Source of the DNA: Branchiostoma floridae
Lineage: Eukaryota; Chordata; Leptocardii; Amphioxiformes; Branchiostomatidae
Length of the DNA stretch: 64,000 bases
Direction of reading: 5' to 3'
Assembly: GCF_000003815.2 (NCBI RefSeq)
Contig: NC_049980.1
Coordinates: 12,220,591 to 12,284,590 of the forward strand
The notes under the pieces are model-generated. The model was not told the DNA's origin and ran no database searches. It worked only from the letters and a program-made list of their open reading frames with translations. Made by a program: the position numbers and the translations under genes. Positions 62,850-64,000 of the stretch are shown one piece after another. Every line of letters begins with the position of its first letter. The stretch's first letter is position 1.

Positions 62850-63211
62850 TCATAGAATCTTGAGAAGCTCCACATCGAAGATCAGGGTTGCGTTGGGTGG
62901 AATAGTGAGACAGGTCAAGGTCAAATTGCAATAAAACATCAGGCTTAAAAAGGTACAGATTCAATACATAGAAAGTCTGTTAAGGAATTAAACTATGCAT
63001 GCATACTGAGATGTATCGTGGTTAATATATCACAAAGTTAAAGGCCCAGAGAGAAACAAAACACACTAAGTCTCCCACCACCCCGTCAAGAGACCGGTAA
63101 GCGGTAAGATAAGGTAAGTCATTGTGAGAAAGGATATACGCCAGGGTATCCCTTTGGGCCATATGCGTAGTCAGATGTGCAGGTCAGCTTGGCTCTCTGT
63201 CCCACGCTCAT
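62850..63211 (-). CDS. FKBP1A: FKBP12 peptidyl-prolyl isomerase, last two coding exons (partial)
   Basis: C-terminal part of the 12-kDa FK506-binding protein, a cytosolic prolyl cis-trans isomerase that in other animals binds ryanodine receptors and type I TGF-beta receptors. Exon 63138-63211 begins after TTTCAG and encodes [18 protein letters not shown] then PKGYPG; exon 62850-62904 encodes [17 protein letters not shown] and the stop. Alignment with human FKBP12 is straightforward: Tyr82, Ile91 and Phe99 of the ligand pocket are kept, while His87 and Ile90 are Tyr and Val. The 233-base intron between them (62905-63137) starts ATATCCTTT and ends CAC, so it looks like a minor-class AT-AC intron, and only that splice gives the expected GVIPP. 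About 60% of the protein (N-terminal exons) is upstream of the right window edge, assuming the usual 108 residues. Confidence 0.95.
62905..63137 (-). other. U12-type AT-AC intron in FKBP12
   Basis: The minus-strand 5' site is ATATCCTTT, a full match to the U12 AT-AC donor consensus. The 3' end is TCTCAC with no usable AG nearby. A branch-site-like CCTTGAC (consensus TTCCTTRAC) lies so that its A is 10 bases before the end of the intron, within the usual short spacing. Phase 2. The flanking exons join as Gly-Val-Ile-Pro-Pro, as expected for FKBP12. Confidence 0.9.
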
Positions 63212-64000
63212 CTGAAACAGAAGTCCATTAGGTTACATGGAACACTAAGGTGCAGACAAGAACAATATAACTACAACTGATTTCAATGTATCGACTATAC
63301 ATACTGTGTGGCAGTGCTGATAGCAAACAGGCTCCGAAATGAGATAACTGTAACAGATGACTTGCAGTACCATTTCAAAACTAAACTTCAGCATTCTAAC
63401 TAAATAAAAACATCGAATGAAGTCTCCTCTCATGGTTGTTGATTCCACAACCTTGGATCTACATTAATGGGAGAACCCTCTTCCTGTGCTGCTTTGAATC
63501 TGTTGACTCAGACTTGGGACTACATTCTTGTCTTTGCAGCATATGTTGGCACAATACACTCTGGCATGTGTTTTGTAAGTTGTGAAGGACTTGGAAGTGA
63601 CGGTGTACCTTTTGGCTACTTTTAACCCTGTCAATGTTTTGCACACATATGTACATTGTATACTTATGTAAGAAAGGTTACATCATAATTCATTTGGACT
63701 GAGCTAAAATTAATGGTGTTTCACACAGCATAAGACAAAGCCAAGCATTTGCATGTACATTATGTAGTATATGTTTGTGGTTAAAGTTAAACCACTACCA
63801 GTTTGGAGGGCTAACATACCAAGGCTGTCTATGAGGTTAACAATTTGTAAAATGCCTTTCTTTCAGGCACGGGTACCAAACAAACAGTTTTAGCAACCAA
63901 ACTGTCTGGTATAATGGTTAATCCAAAATCATTTCCAATTAATATGAAATTTATATGAATGTTTCACCTCCACATATTAGGGGTGCAAGTGTTTCAAGTA
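63212..64000 (-). other. FKBP12 intron, upstream part
   Basis: Upstream of the exon at 63138-63211 on the minus strand I find no sequence matching the earlier FKBP12 exons, so the intron continues past the window edge. Content is AT-rich and otherwise plain. Confidence 0.6.

Overview
The window is animal nuclear DNA: intron-split genes with GT-AG sites, long AT-rich non-coding stretches, and many short SINEs, MITEs and G/C homopolymer runs. The gene content (two TREK/TALK-type two-pore K+ channels, a TMEM74-like gene, three tandem LITAF-like genes, FKBP12) and the style of the repeats fit an invertebrate deuterostome, most likely an amphioxus (Branchiostoma). The species call is inference from overall appearance, not from a diagnostic sequence.

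Layout. 3.3-6.1 kb (minus): a compact 3-exon K2P channel. 8.4-23.6 kb (minus): a second K2P channel with 4 coding exons, a 12.8 kb first intron and a long repetitive C-terminal tail. Its second pore loop is displaced by two compensating indels. 27.75-28.4 kb (minus): an intronless coding region of the TMEM74 family. 31.5-39.1 kb (plus): three LITAF-like genes in a row, all with the same three-exon plan and the same intron phases (1, then 2). 47.5-48.5 kb (minus): a short predicted secreted peptide precursor that I do not recognise. 62.85-63.2 kb (minus): the last two coding exons of FKBP12, separated by an intron with the hallmarks of the minor (U12) AT-AC class. The 5' part of that gene lies beyond the right edge.

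The rest is non-coding: introns, probable UTRs and a 39-47 kb and 49-62 kb repeat-rich zone. It holds an internally deleted mariner with intact ends, at least two further TA-flanked MITEs, a foldback element, five tRNA-derived SINE copies, three copies of one longer interspersed repeat, a shorter repeat found in two LITAF introns, a 57-60 bp minisatellite, a roughly 320-340 bp tandem triplication and several near-perfect hairpins.

Functional links: the two K2P genes are neighbouring, co-oriented paralogues and probably arose by duplication, though their internal intron positions differ. The LITAF trio is a clear tandem family of endosome/lysosome membrane proteins that differ mainly in their N-terminal adaptor-binding motifs. 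TMEM74 proteins also act at the lysosome/autophagosome, but adjacency alone does not show a shared pathway. No LTR element, CRISPR array, rRNA or bona fide tRNA gene was seen.
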